The notes below the pieces were generated by a model. That model had not been told where the DNA came from. It saw nothing but the letters and a program-made list of their open reading frames with translations, and ran no database searches. The translations under genes and the position numbers were made by a program. Below are positions 8,465 to 17,646 of a stretch of DNA of 64,000 nucleotides, one piece after another. The stretch spans positions 1,364,001-1,428,000 of the forward strand of contig NZ_AP021879.1 in the NCBI RefSeq assembly GCF_009689005.1, in the 5' to 3' direction. The stretch's first letter is position 1, and every line of letters starts with the position of its first letter. Origin of the DNA: Desulfosarcina ovata subsp. ovata. Its GTDB lineage: Bacteria > Desulfobacterota > Desulfobacteria > Desulfobacterales > Desulfosarcinaceae.

Positions 8465-10003
8465 CCCTACAACGCTACTTAGTGTTCTTTGAGAATCTCT
8501 CGCATGCGCCTTTTTCGATGTGACAAGTAGGCGCGATGATTCCGGGCCTGTATCCAAACGACCTGTTCGAGCAGGCTTTCAAACGTGTGCCGTTTCATTG
8601 GCAGAATAATTTTGAGAAGAATCTTAAGCTGCGACAGCGTAATAGATGGCGCTTTTTTTTCCCATCCTGATTTTCAGGTGCCAGAGGAAAAAATGGGCCA
8701 GCATGCACGTTAACATGTGGTGCTGCCATCCAGGAAACTTGCGCACCTCGTAGTGATCCATGCCCAACTCGGTTTTGGCCTCCTCAAAACACTGTTCGAT
8801 TGCCCAACGCAGACCGCTGAGCCATACGAGTGTTTTCAGCCTCGTGCTCGATGATGCATTGCTGATGAAATAACTGTATTGCGGATCATCACCAAGGCTG
8901 CGTCGGATTAGCAGCCATACGGTTTTCTGTGGAAGCCCTTCAGCGGACAGGATGACTCGGCGACGGGTAAACTCATAAACAATGGGTCCTTTGGTACCTT
9001 CGGACACCTTCCGCCGATACCAGAAATAATCGTTGATATTCCGGGCCAGTTCTTCCATGGTCAACGGTTTGCTGTCAGGATCGACCAAAAGCGTCTTGGT
9101 CCTGGTTTTCCCACCCCAGCGATACGATCGGGTAATGGTCATCGGTCGTTTTAGCCAGCATCGTGTATCTTTGGGAACCGATACGAGGTAGGTTTTGTCC
9201 GGCAAGGACTCAACCGCGGCGATAAAATCAGGGCTGATCCCGTATATGGAATCGCCAAGTACATACTTGAAAGGCAGGACGTTTTCTTGATTGACAGCGT
9301 TGAGCATCTCGACAGCCAGTTGGGGTTTAGTCAGGAAGGCCGTGTCTTCAGGTAGATTGCACTTTTTCCGGCGCTCGATGTAATCGCCGTTGAACCATTT
9401 CTCGGGGAGAAATAGCCGCTTGTCGACCATTGCATATCCGTTTTCCGATACGTAGGCGGCGAAGACGCCAACCTGGCAGTTTTCGACTTTTCCGATGGTT
9501 CCGCAGTATTGTTTGGCGACGCCGATAGAGTCCTGGCCCTTTTTAACAAAGCTGCTTTCGTCGAAGATCAAGGCACCGTCAGGACTACCAAGGTCATCAT
9601 TAACAAAACTACGATACTTGGTTAATATTTTATCGTCGTCCCACGGTGCATCGCTGACGAAACGTTGCATCGCCCTTACATTGCCATCTTTCACCGCCAG
9701 TGCGATGGGCTCGATGGATTTACGTTCAAGCGGGCTGAATTGTCCGGCCATGAATTTTAGAAAATGCTCTCTGGATTCGCTGCGTTGAAAACAATCGTAA
9801 AATTGTTCGTGGAATCCTTTGAGTTCATTCATAAAATCTTTAACATCGCCTTTGCCAAGATCGAATTTTGGAACCGGATAAAGGTGTTCGTCGCACCGCA
9901 TGACTGGTAACATGGCCTGCCTCCTACTTTTAGGGGTTGTTGCGTAGTATGGCAGACCTTGGTAAAAAATTCAATCTATATCTTAATAAGTAACGTTGTA
10001 GGG
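8465..10003. mobile_element. IS701-type insertion sequence, 1539 bp, GTAA target duplication
   Basis: The ends are inverted repeats beginning CCCTACAACG (8465-8474) and closing CGTTGTAGGG (9994-10003); similarity continues to about 18 bp. GTAA occurs at 8461-8464 and again at 10004-10007, a 4-bp duplication as expected for IS701-family elements. The element carries one transposase and sits inside an older ISNCY-type transposase gene. Confidence 0.9.
8624..9913 (-). CDS. IS701-family DDE transposase
   Basis: The 429-aa protein has the family core: GALIFDESSFVKKGQDSIGVAKQYCG with the first catalytic Asp, YVLGDSIYGISPDFIAAVE with the second, and RWAIEQCFEEAKTELGMDHYEVRKFPGW with the glutamate in the signature Y-W-rich C-terminal block. 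It occupies most of the delimited IS and appears intact, so the element could be active. Confidence 0.92.
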   Translation of the reverse strand: MLPVMRCDEHLYPVPKFDLGKGDVKDFMNELKGFHEQFYDCFQRSESREHFLKFMAGQFSPLERKSIEPIALAVKDGNVRAMQRFVSDAPWDDDKILTKYRSFVNDDLGSPDGALIFDESSFVKKGQDSIGVAKQYCGTIGKVENCQVGVFAAYVSENGYAMVDKRLFLPEKWFNGDYIERRKKCNLPEDTAFLTKPQLAVEMLNAVNQENVLPFKYVLGDSIYGISPDFIAAVESLPDKTYLVSVPKDTRCWLKRPMTITRSYRWGGKTRTKTLLVDPDSKPLTMEELARNINDYFWYRRKVSEGTKGPIVYEFTRRRVILSAEGLPQKTVWLLIRRSLGDDPQYSYFISNASSSTRLKTLVWLSGLRWAIEQCFEEAKTELGMDHYEVRKFPGWQHHMLTCMLAHFFLWHLKIRMGKKSAIYYAVAA

Positions 10004-10569
10004 GTAAAGGTAACCTTGATACCGAACTCATCGCGGGCTTTGTATAACAAACGGGTCAATACCCTTACGGAATCAAAAAGCTGAATGGAATCGAAAGGTT
10101 TATGAATATTGCTTTCAACGACGGTGCAGTCGATGCGGGCCTTTCGGCCTTTATCGATGTTTTCGTCTTTGGCCTGCACCAACAAATCCCGAGAGATGCG
10201 CTCCCATGTATCCGGCGAAATTCTTTTGATGTTTGCGTTGAGAGCGGACTTACCAAATCCTTTATCGGCAATACCGATCCGACAAAACCGGCTCAAAGCC
10301 CGAGAATCATCCATATGAAAAGCCAACTGTTCATAAGTGAAAGCGTAAAGCTGCTTAACAACTGCCGCCCGCAGCAATTGTTCGGCGCTCATTCCTTGTG
10401 CCCCGGCATTTCGATTACGAACCTTTCCTTCGTTGAGATCTTGAAGAACATAGTCACAAATGGTAGGCGTACGATCAATGATTTGGCTGATGATTTCCAG
10501 TTCCCTTTCCTGAGGGTGACCGGAAGCAGGTTCGATCAGAGGCATTTGTTTTTGCTGTTTCTTGCGCAT

Positions 10570-10832
10570 TTTGTGTTTGGCCTTTTACTCGTTTGCGTAG
10601 TTATTTTAGGTGTTTAGGGAAATACCTTATACTACACACAGTGAGGAAAATCCATCGCAAAATGCGCTTTTTTTATTTATATCAAACGTTTAGTAGTCCG
10701 GATGGACACTAGCTATTCAATGGACCCATAGCAAACATTAAATAGGGTTTTGCCTGTGATGATATCACCATTAAGAAATTGGCTCCGTACCTCGAATTTC
10801 TGAGGAGTGGCCCTCTATCTATCCCCCAGCCC
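10570..10832. other. IS flank with no gene
   Basis: This stretch holds the upstream end of the ISNCY-type element and the 3' flank of the GTPase operon. A short stem with GCAAAATGCG followed by seven T (about 10653-10673) could serve as a terminator. No coding sequence is supportable. Confidence 0.35.
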
Positions 10833-12902
10833 TTACCGTAGCCCTGCGCGGTCCAGTAACCTGCGTCCTTTGCTGGTTTGTTCGCAAAGAGAAACCACGA
10901 AGTTTCTGGTGGATGGGTTGTAGAGTGTAGCCTCCAAATTTTTGGCGTCCCAGTCGTGGTGCTCGACAAATGCCCTAACCAGCCCCCTTCGAAGGCGACC
11001 GGCACGATCCCAATTCAATATCAGTGTCCATCTATCGCGGGGAAGCTCGGAATCGAGCCACTGCCAGGCAGACCAGGGTAGCGCCGATTCTATCAGCTTT
11101 TGGTGCACCTCCTCGAATGTTCTTGCTACTATCAGGGCGCCGCTCTTCTCACCACGCTGAAGGCCAATAACAAGTGCAAGCGTCGCTGTAACAGCACTGG
11201 ATTGTAGGCCAGCAGCCTGTTCAACAGCCCCTAAAAGTACCTCGGAATGCAAGCTGGCAAGCGGGGGCCAACGCGGCGTCATTTTTTCAGAAAGCGCTAT
11301 GAGCAACAAGGGAGAAATAGATCTGGCTTCGCCTCCTAGCCACTGCGCGATGGCTTCTGATTTTGATTGAAGGCCATTCACCCACGTTTTTATCGTACCA
11401 GCGTATTTCTCTTCCGCCTCCAATGTATTCAGTTCACTAAGAACAACGTCGACGGTAGAGGTATCCAAACCTTTACCAACTTCGTAGACTAACGAGAATC
11501 CAGATGCCTGAACCATCGCACGAATAACTTTTGGGGATGGACTTCCGTGCTCTGTCACTAACTCCAAGCACGTCCGTTGGAATTCCCGTGGTCCATCCCA
11601 GACATCCGTCGTTTCCATGCGCTCTGGAGACGACGCCAAAACGCTGCGTACAAGTGATCGATTGTGTGCATGAAAGGTGATTAGTCTTTTAGTGGTAAGT
11701 CTGTCCAGAGCGCGACTGCAAATCTCCCTCCCCACGGCTGAGAGCCCTTTTCCTTCAATCACCGTTTCGATTATCGCAAACTGATCCACCCCCTCCTCAT
11801 TTAACGCATCAACTAGACGGAATTCGAGTTTCAGATCATCGAGATCGAAGGCCTCCACCTGTTCAGTTTTCAGGAGCGCTAGCAGTTTCGCACTCTCTTC
11901 AAGTACACCAATCCCAAGGTCTAACTGACTTGAATTTACAACTCGACCAATCACTGCACGCTTCAATTTTTTCGCTGACTTCGGACTCGGAAACGCTGTG
12001 CCTATAAGCTCAACAACCCGATCAGCTGAGTCTGAGGAGCCTCTGAAGCTCTTCAGGACGTCCACAACCTCAAGGAAAACACCGAATGCGCGTCTTGTGC
12101 CTGGCAAATCTTGTCCATACCTTTGAAAAAGTTGGTCGCTTTCTTCACCAAGGATGGCATCACGAATTGCCGCAGTCGAAACCCCAAGCCGCTCTGGTGA
12201 AGATGGATCAACCACAACGATGACATTCTCCAAATTCCTACGACGTTTAAGTCGCGAGGCAACCCTCAAGGGTACTACCTGCAAATCAAACTGATGCTCA
12301 CCATCTCGCCTACGCGAAAGCGAGCCCGTGCAAAATCGGAATTTACTGCGCAAGGCAGGCCATTGCCTCCACCAGACGGCAAGAATAGCGTCCTGCGTTG
12401 GCTTAGAAGACCGCCCTGGAACGACCACCTCCCTGTTTGGGTCCCCATAAAGCGCAGCCATCACCGCAATCTCTAAGTCCTCCGGCTGCTGAAACTGTAT
12501 TGCATCCTCTTCACCGAGCTCAATATTGATCGGTTTTGAATATACACTTGGCTGTGCCTTTGTTTTCGGCCGTCGATAGAGAGACAGCAACCTCGCCGGC
12601 GTCAGACTCGCTATCAGCTGTGTACCTTCGACTAGAAGAGAATGGGTCCAGACGCAGCCAGGGCGGCTCATTTCGTGGGCATACCACGTTTGAGCAAGTG
12701 CAAAGTAATCAGTATCGGCTACTGGGTAGCCCGTGAGATATTGCTGGAAGCCTTTCAACGGCTCGTCACCTGACAGATCGCTCAGAACCAGCATTTGTCG
12801 GCGTGCGGTCTTCGGTAGCTCAATCGAGCTCGCGATCATCTCATGACCATCGCGATAGCCATGCAGAACCTGATGTACTGCGATCTCTTTCCGCGGGCTC
12901 AT
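10833..12902 (-). CDS. GAP1-type GTPase-associated protein
   Basis: The 689-aa protein opens with EIAVHQVLHGYRDGHEMIASS followed by ARRQMLVLSDLSG and FQQYLTGYPVADTDYFALAQTWYA. This is the signature of the GAP1-N domain found in GTPase-centred conflict systems. WTHSLLVEGTQLI and the basic CTGSLSRRR block follow. The remaining ~450 residues are helical and leucine-rich (GAP1 middle/C-terminal parts), with no enzyme motif that I recognise. The start at 12902 is chosen because its ATG overlaps the upstream GTPase stop in an ATGA. It is the last gene of a five-gene coupled operon and probably a large scaffold or sensor working with the two GTPases. Confidence 0.75.
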   Translation of the reverse strand: MSPRKEIAVHQVLHGYRDGHEMIASSIELPKTARRQMLVLSDLSGDEPLKGFQQYLTGYPVADTDYFALAQTWYAHEMSRPGCVWTHSLLVEGTQLIASLTPARLLSLYRRPKTKAQPSVYSKPINIELGEEDAIQFQQPEDLEIAVMAALYGDPNREVVVPGRSSKPTQDAILAVWWRQWPALRSKFRFCTGSLSRRRDGEHQFDLQVVPLRVASRLKRRRNLENVIVVVDPSSPERLGVSTAAIRDAILGEESDQLFQRYGQDLPGTRRAFGVFLEVVDVLKSFRGSSDSADRVVELIGTAFPSPKSAKKLKRAVIGRVVNSSQLDLGIGVLEESAKLLALLKTEQVEAFDLDDLKLEFRLVDALNEEGVDQFAIIETVIEGKGLSAVGREICSRALDRLTTKRLITFHAHNRSLVRSVLASSPERMETTDVWDGPREFQRTCLELVTEHGSPSPKVIRAMVQASGFSLVYEVGKGLDTSTVDVVLSELNTLEAEEKYAGTIKTWVNGLQSKSEAIAQWLGGEARSISPLLLIALSEKMTPRWPPLASLHSEVLLGAVEQAAGLQSSAVTATLALVIGLQRGEKSGALIVARTFEEVHQKLIESALPWSAWQWLDSELPRDRWTLILNWDRAGRLRRGLVRAFVEHHDWDAKNLEATLYNPSTRNFVVSLCEQTSKGRRLLDRAGLR

Positions 12903-13963
12903 CGTGTTTCCGCCTCGCATAGCCAGTCGAGAATCTGCGTCAGGTCGTTCGTTTTTGACCCATCTTCGTGAACAAGTCGGATTCGGTCCGATGCATTCGC
13001 CATATTCTGCAGTGCTTTAAGCTGGTCCTTCCGTTGGTAGCTCGTGCCTTGAGCACTCAGGCCGAAAACGCGTGTGACAAAAACATGTGGGTTTGCCCGA
13101 AGGTATTGTCGCACAAGTGCGAAATGCTTCTCGATGTATTTCACTGGTTGGTTCTCGAATGGAGTCCCATCAAGCTCATCCAATGCGGCCACAACAACTG
13201 CAAGGCGGATCGGCGTTCCCCTCACGGAATGCAAGAATTGCAGAAGTTCGGCTACTTTCACAGACGTGCAGCACTTGGAAATATTGAACTGCGACGGTTC
13301 ATCGACGAAGCTGGTTTCGCTGTCGGGAGTTGCATCTACAGGCGCCGTCTCGCCCTCCGGCTTGACACTGTCTTCAGGCGAGTCAGGACCGGTCACTTCT
13401 TCACTGCTACTATCGTCCTCGTCGGTAACATCAATTGCTACCGCAGCAGTATCCTCAACTTCGGATTCCTTTTCGTCATCATCCTCATCCCAATCATCCT
13501 CTCCGTCTTCGTCGTCCCAAGATTCACCGATTACGGTTTCAACTGAAGGAATGGAAAACGGGTCTTGCACTTTATTGGGATTAATGAAGAGAAGCGCGCC
13601 GGTAGCCTTTCGGTAGAGCTCCGCAAGTCCCTCCCGGAGATCTCGTTCGACAAATTGCTGACGAAAGGTCTCGCCCGAAAGGTCTGGCATCTCGAACTGC
13701 GCGAAACTTCCGTCACGACCTTTTAATTTCATCCGAATCGCATTCCCGTCGACTTTCGTCCGCTTCATTTCCTTGTACGAAATCCATTCTTGCCGACGCT
13801 TTTCGATGTAATCACGGCTGCCCTCGAACAGCTCGTCGAGTTTCCAAACCCCGTCGATCTCTGGCGACTCCACCACATGCCAGAGTGCCGCAAGGAATGT
13901 GGTTTTGCCAGTTTCTGGAAGCCCAAACATAAAAAGACGGGAGCGTTCCTGATCAACTTCCAT
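12899..13963 (-). CDS. P-loop GTPase 1 (double-GTPase system type)
   Basis: The 354-aa NTPase carries Walker A GLPETGKTT (14-22), a G3-like switch MPDLSGE (92-98) and VVAALDELDG (257-266) as a G4-like strand. LFMFGLPETGKTTFLAALWHV resembles the DO-GTPase family that occurs in pairs with GAP1 and GASH proteins. Residues about 147-217 form a highly acidic Asp/Glu/Ser-rich insertion, absent from simple GTPases, that may mediate interaction. It overlaps GTPase 2 by 11 bp and the GAP1 gene by 4 bp. The enzymatic role (GTP hydrolysis as a switch) is inferred from family context. Confidence 0.72.
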   Translation of the reverse strand: MEVDQERSRLFMFGLPETGKTTFLAALWHVVESPEIDGVWKLDELFEGSRDYIEKRRQEWISYKEMKRTKVDGNAIRMKLKGRDGSFAQFEMPDLSGETFRQQFVERDLREGLAELYRKATGALLFINPNKVQDPFSIPSVETVIGESWDDEDGEDDWDEDDDEKESEVEDTAAVAIDVTDEDDSSSEEVTGPDSPEDSVKPEGETAPVDATPDSETSFVDEPSQFNISKCCTSVKVAELLQFLHSVRGTPIRLAVVVAALDELDGTPFENQPVKYIEKHFALVRQYLRANPHVFVTRVFGLSAQGTSYQRKDQLKALQNMANASDRIRLVHEDGSKTNDLTQILDWLCEAETR

Positions 13964-14846
13964 TTTGCCCCCCTACATTTCTGAGAAACGAGCGCGAGGT
14001 TTCCGGCACCTTTGCCAGCTTGATGTGTGGTGTCCGAATGGGGCGGACCCACGCCTGAAAAAGGCCAGCCATTCCGAAACCCTTTTCGAGTTTACTGCCT
14101 ATAGATGGTCTTGCTGACACACGATGAATCGCAAACTCCCGGACAGCACTGGCGTAGGAGTCCTGAGCCTCTTTGAGCACAGCTTCGGCAAAGTCCTCGA
14201 TCTGGTGCTCGACAACATAGTCCCACTTTGAGATCACGAAGTCGATCATTGAGTCCGCGCCCAAAACCTCGGTTTCGATCAAACTGCGAACCAAGACTCG
14301 CGCCCTGGTCCTCGCCTGCTGCTTCTTGACTGGATTCGCCAGGTGTCGTCCGTCAACCATAAATACCGTACGGCCCATCGCTGCGAGAAGCGGCTTCATG
14401 GAGAGCACGTCTTCCCGGTTCATATGCAGTGTGCGGAATCGTTCTCCGGAGGCGTCGCCGATGACAACATGACGGATTGGGTCATTGAGAGCGCTATCCC
14501 GGACTGCCAGGTGGAAGTAGTGCACACCGCTGCCTAGAGGAGTCCTACGGGTATCCGGTTTCTCCATTCTCGATGTTGTACGTGATAGGTAACAGCGGTG
14601 CTCAAAACCCGGCAGCGTGAGCGAGCCGGCGAATAGAAACCCCGCGAAAGGGCCGCACAAAAACCTGTTGTGAAACTCTGCAAGTAAAGTCGTTTTGCCC
14701 ACGCGTTTCGGTCCCAACAACATTACAACCTGCATGGGATGAGCAGCTCCAATGTTCTCGAGGCCGTCTCCATTCAGAGCGTCACCCGTATGCAACGAAA
14801 TCCATTCAGGCACTTCGTCGGTTATTTCGTTTTCCGTGTCTGTCAT
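13953..14846 (-). CDS. P-loop GTPase 2 (double-GTPase system type)
   Basis: The 297-aa protein has Walker A GPKRVGKTT (45-53), the G3-type motif VVIGDASGE (127-135) and ISKWD (205-209) in the G4 position, which suggests guanine specificity. VMLLGPKRVGKTTLLAEFHNRFLCGPFAGF and FAGSLTLPGFEHRCYLSR match the second GTPase of paired-GTPase conflict systems. No membrane segment is visible. The start overlaps the GASH gene stop in a 4-bp ATGA, and its own stop lies inside GTPase 1, so production of the two GTPases is coupled. It likely forms a complex with GTPase 1. Confidence 0.75.
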   Translation of the reverse strand: MTDTENEITDEVPEWISLHTGDALNGDGLENIGAAHPMQVVMLLGPKRVGKTTLLAEFHNRFLCGPFAGFLFAGSLTLPGFEHRCYLSRTTSRMEKPDTRRTPLGSGVHYFHLAVRDSALNDPIRHVVIGDASGERFRTLHMNREDVLSMKPLLAAMGRTVFMVDGRHLANPVKKQQARTRARVLVRSLIETEVLGADSMIDFVISKWDYVVEHQIEDFAEAVLKEAQDSYASAVREFAIHRVSARPSIGSKLEKGFGMAGLFQAWVRPIRTPHIKLAKVPETSRSFLRNVGGQNGS

Positions 14847-16024
14847 TCACTTGCCTCTTCCGGCCTCAGGGCGATAGCCAACAACTCCTCGTAGAAAAAT
14901 TGTGCGCTCCAATCAGCCAGCGACAGAGATGTCTTTGGGTCAAGTCCAATCTTTTTCGAGATCGCAAGCCATTGGTCCTCTTGGCCGAGCTCGCCATTCC
15001 ATTCGATAGCAGCCGCGGAGGCTGGCATCAGTTTGTATTCAAGCCGGATTTCAGCCCCGTGTGCTGCGAAGTGTCGCCGGCGCCAATCGTGGTCGAGGCT
15101 CTCGAGCAAATCGGGGAGTTTGTATTGATCTGCCTCCCGGTTCGTGCCGGCCGCCTTTAAGGCTTTCTTGAGGATGGCTTCGCTCGTTGGAGGAGGCGGA
15201 AGCAACTTGATGCGTTTGGCCAGATCCCTTGCAAAAACCACAGGCCGAGCGGTTTCCGCGATCTCGTTGAACGGTTTATCAACGCAGTCGCTATGCTCGG
15301 CAAAAAGCCACCACAACACCTCCGTCTCTTCCTGGAGCACCGGAACCCTGGAGTCCGCTGTAGCGGTCTTCCAACGTTTCGCGGCCTTCTTGGTATCCTG
15401 CTGAAAGGTTTTGGCACCGGCAGATAGCTGTTTGACGCATTCCGACAGGGCTTGGACATAGGCATTGACCGAATTGAGATTCTGATGGACGATATTCCAG
15501 TCGTTCCCCCCTGCAAGATCCGGTGCTTCAGGTATTTCAATAGCGGGTGTACCCCTAAACCGATGGAGTGTATCGGTTCCACTGTGCGCATTCTCTCGAG
15601 CTTTTATGGATTGCTGCGCTAAGTAAACCTCCGGCGCCACTATTAAGGGGCCTTGTCCGTCGATGTCTCGGGCGCCACGACAACGTGCGCAAAGCAATGC
15701 CAATGCGACGACGTTGGCTGCTGGGTGAATTTTGTCGAGTATGTCCGCAAGGCAGGACGCCGCGAGGACCGTAAGAAGGTTTTCGTTGTCGCTTAGGGGA
15801 AATGAGGCGTCAGCGGTTTTAAACGTCTGCTCCAGGATCTCCCGAACATCGTCCGAATCGCTTGAGACCCCAAACACCCATGCGCTGATTCGAGCCGATA
15901 GTTGACTATCGAGCTCATTCTGAAGGGTAGCCACACACTTCCACCGGGTCGTGAGAAGCTCATTCGAAGGCTCCGGTCTTACCTTAGAATACCAGTCTGC
16001 GAATTTCGGATTCATATCTGCCAT
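14843..16024 (-). CDS. GASH-type helical adaptor protein
   Basis: The 393-aa, predominantly helical protein begins MADMNPKFADWYSKVRPEPSNELLTTRW. It contains ENLLTVLAASCLADIL and the mid-protein block EETEVLWWLFAEHSDCVDKPFNEI, characteristic of the GTPase-associated system helical proteins as I remember them. The C-terminus ends SLADWSAQFFYEELLAIALR. It has no catalytic motif. In related loci this protein links effectors to the paired GTPases. The ATG at 16024 shares its A with the stop of the upstream phosphoesterase remnant (TGATG), which shows that the two were one operon before the IS4 insertion. Confidence 0.7.
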   Translation of the reverse strand: MADMNPKFADWYSKVRPEPSNELLTTRWKCVATLQNELDSQLSARISAWVFGVSSDSDDVREILEQTFKTADASFPLSDNENLLTVLAASCLADILDKIHPAANVVALALLCARCRGARDIDGQGPLIVAPEVYLAQQSIKARENAHSGTDTLHRFRGTPAIEIPEAPDLAGGNDWNIVHQNLNSVNAYVQALSECVKQLSAGAKTFQQDTKKAAKRWKTATADSRVPVLQEETEVLWWLFAEHSDCVDKPFNEIAETARPVVFARDLAKRIKLLPPPPTSEAILKKALKAAGTNREADQYKLPDLLESLDHDWRRRHFAAHGAEIRLEYKLMPASAAAIEWNGELGQEDQWLAISKKIGLDPKTSLSLADWSAQFFYEELLAIALRPEEASE

Positions 16025-16171
16025 CACATCTCCTGTTTCGCTCGTTGGACGAGCTGACCAAATTCGTCTAAGATCCCTCGCGCTCTCGCGCGTTTGATGA
16101 CCACCTCAATCAAATTTCCATGGTTGAGGTCAGCATCTCCGTCTTCAAGGAGATCTTTCTCGGTGAGCAGT

Positions 16172-17646
16172 CAATGTCATAAAGTTAAGAAGTAAAGCGA
16201 TAAACCATTGAATATACATCGGTATGGTGTTACATTGTGGCCGATTTCAGTCTCGAATTACCTATTGCAAAAGGAGAAAATAATGTCAAAAACTTTCAAG
16301 AAGCAGAGCAAAGTTGGCATGGAGACTGCTTTCCGAAACCTGTGCCAAAACCGTTGATTATCTAAAAAAAATTCTTCACTCAGAGGACTTTGTCAATCGG
16401 CACAAAAAGTCCCAAAAAGATTTTACACGAAACAGAAAATTACCATTTCAAACGCTTTTTCTCTATCTCATTAACTTCATCAAAGGATCATATCAAGATG
16501 AACTGGACCACTTTCATAAGGCGCTATTCAGATTGGATGTCCCTGTTGCAATGGTTACAAAAATGGCGCTTTGTTTGGCTCGTAAAAAACTCAAGTCGTC
16601 CACTTTTATAGAATTCAACCGCCATCTTCTGGAGTTTTTCTATGACAATTACAAAAGCGTCAAAACATGGCATGGTTTCAATTTGCTTGCGATAGATGGA
16701 TCGACTCTAAAGCTTTTCAAATACGAAGAAATACGGAAGCATTTCGGCATAATGAAGCCCAAGAACGGCCCTCCGTGCCCCATGGCCCGTGTTTCACAAA
16801 TGTTTGATGTCTTGAATAAAATTACCATCGAAGCTTTTATAAAACCATACTGCATCGGCGAGAGAGAACTATTGCGGGATCATATGCTCAACTTACTCCC
16901 AAACGACCTTCTCTTGTTGGACCGTGGTTATCCAGCTTATTGGGTTTTTAACCTCATTCTCTCTCAAGGTGGAAACTTTTGCGCCAGGATTTCAAAAAGA
17001 TGGAAAATTGTTCAATCCTTCATCGAATCCGGCCTTGATCAGGATATTGTTGACATAAATGCTTCGCATCAATCCATCAAAGAATGCTCGGAAATGGGCT
17101 TGGACACAGCGCCGCTTCGCTTGCGCCTAATACGCATAGAACTTGATTCAGGCGAAATTGAAGTTTTGATCACCTCTCTTACCGATGAGGGAAAATATCC
17201 GAAGGAAATTTTCAAAGACCTGTATCACAAGCGCTGGCCAGTAGAAACAGATTACCTTTTTATGAAAGAGCGTATTGAAATCGGAAACTTTTCAGGCGAA
17301 TCCGAATTGTCTGTCTATCAAGACTTTCATGCAAAGGTATTCGCAAAAAATCTTGCTACGATCCTTGCCTCTCCTGCACAGGCAGATATAGAACTCGAAA
17401 GCATGGAGAAAAAGTACGATTATCAATTAAACATGACGCAAATGTTTTCAAAATCCAAAGATACGCTTTTTTTGCTTTTTGAAAGACCTCCCGAGATTGT
17501 ATTAAAATTGATCCAAAGCCTTCATGAATTATTTAAAGCTGCAACAGAGCCTATCAGGCCGGGACGAAAATTTAAGCGTGAGCACAAGGTCTCTAAGCGT
17601 GAACATCACATGCAATACAAGCCTTGTCGTTAACTTTATGACATTG
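16172..17646. mobile_element. IS4-family insertion sequence, 1475 bp, 10-bp target duplication
   Basis: The perfect 17-bp inverted repeats are CAATGTCATAAAGTTAA (16172-16188) and its complement at 17630-17646. The target GGTGAGCAGT is present at 16162-16171 and 17647-17656. A 10-bp duplication fits the IS4 family. Perfect repeats and duplication imply a recent insertion. Confidence 0.95.
16314..17633 (+). CDS. IS4-family transposase
   Basis: The 439-aa DDE transposase has LLAIDGSTLKLF with the first Asp, LLLLDRGYPAYWVFN with the second, and the Y-(2)-R-(3)-E-(6)-K signature in YHKRWPVETDYLFMKERIEIGNFSG. The gene fills the element and its stop lies just inside the right inverted repeat. It is A+T-richer than the surrounding GTPase operon. 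No frameshift is seen, so it is presumably active. Confidence 0.93.
   Translation: MAWRLLSETCAKTVDYLKKILHSEDFVNRHKKSQKDFTRNRKLPFQTLFLYLINFIKGSYQDELDHFHKALFRLDVPVAMVTKMALCLARKKLKSSTFIEFNRHLLEFFYDNYKSVKTWHGFNLLAIDGSTLKLFKYEEIRKHFGIMKPKNGPPCPMARVSQMFDVLNKITIEAFIKPYCIGERELLRDHMLNLLPNDLLLLDRGYPAYWVFNLILSQGGNFCARISKRWKIVQSFIESGLDQDIVDINASHQSIKECSEMGLDTAPLRLRLIRIELDSGEIEVLITSLTDEGKYPKEIFKDLYHKRWPVETDYLFMKERIEIGNFSGESELSVYQDFHAKVFAKNLATILASPAQADIELESMEKKYDYQLNMTQMFSKSKDTLFLLFERPPEIVLKLIQSLHELFKAATEPIRPGRKFKREHKVSKREHHMQYKPCR

Larger units (their letters stand above)
7668..10569 (-). pseudogene. ISNCY-type transposase split by an IS701 element
   Basis: The N-terminal part (10569 down to about 10004) reads MSAEQLLRAAVVKQLYAFTYEQLAFH, KARIDCTVVESNIH and DSVRVLTRLLYKARDEFGIKVTF. 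The C-terminal part (about 8464 down to 7668) reads TDHRRRAKRRMVGIQYAK, then KVALDGGFASKDN and GIEAGISWLKRSFGL. Removing 8465-10003 and one GTAA copy joins them in frame as KVTF-TDHRRR, giving a protein of roughly 460 aa. The D, D and E regions of the DDE nuclease are all present. It is inactive because of the insertion. The outer ends of this older element were not found. Confidence 0.85.

Noticed and set aside
13074..13616. Ser-rich 180-codon plus-strand frame
   Set aside because: It is the complement of the acidic Asp/Glu insertion of GTPase 1; the composition is an artefact of the opposite strand.
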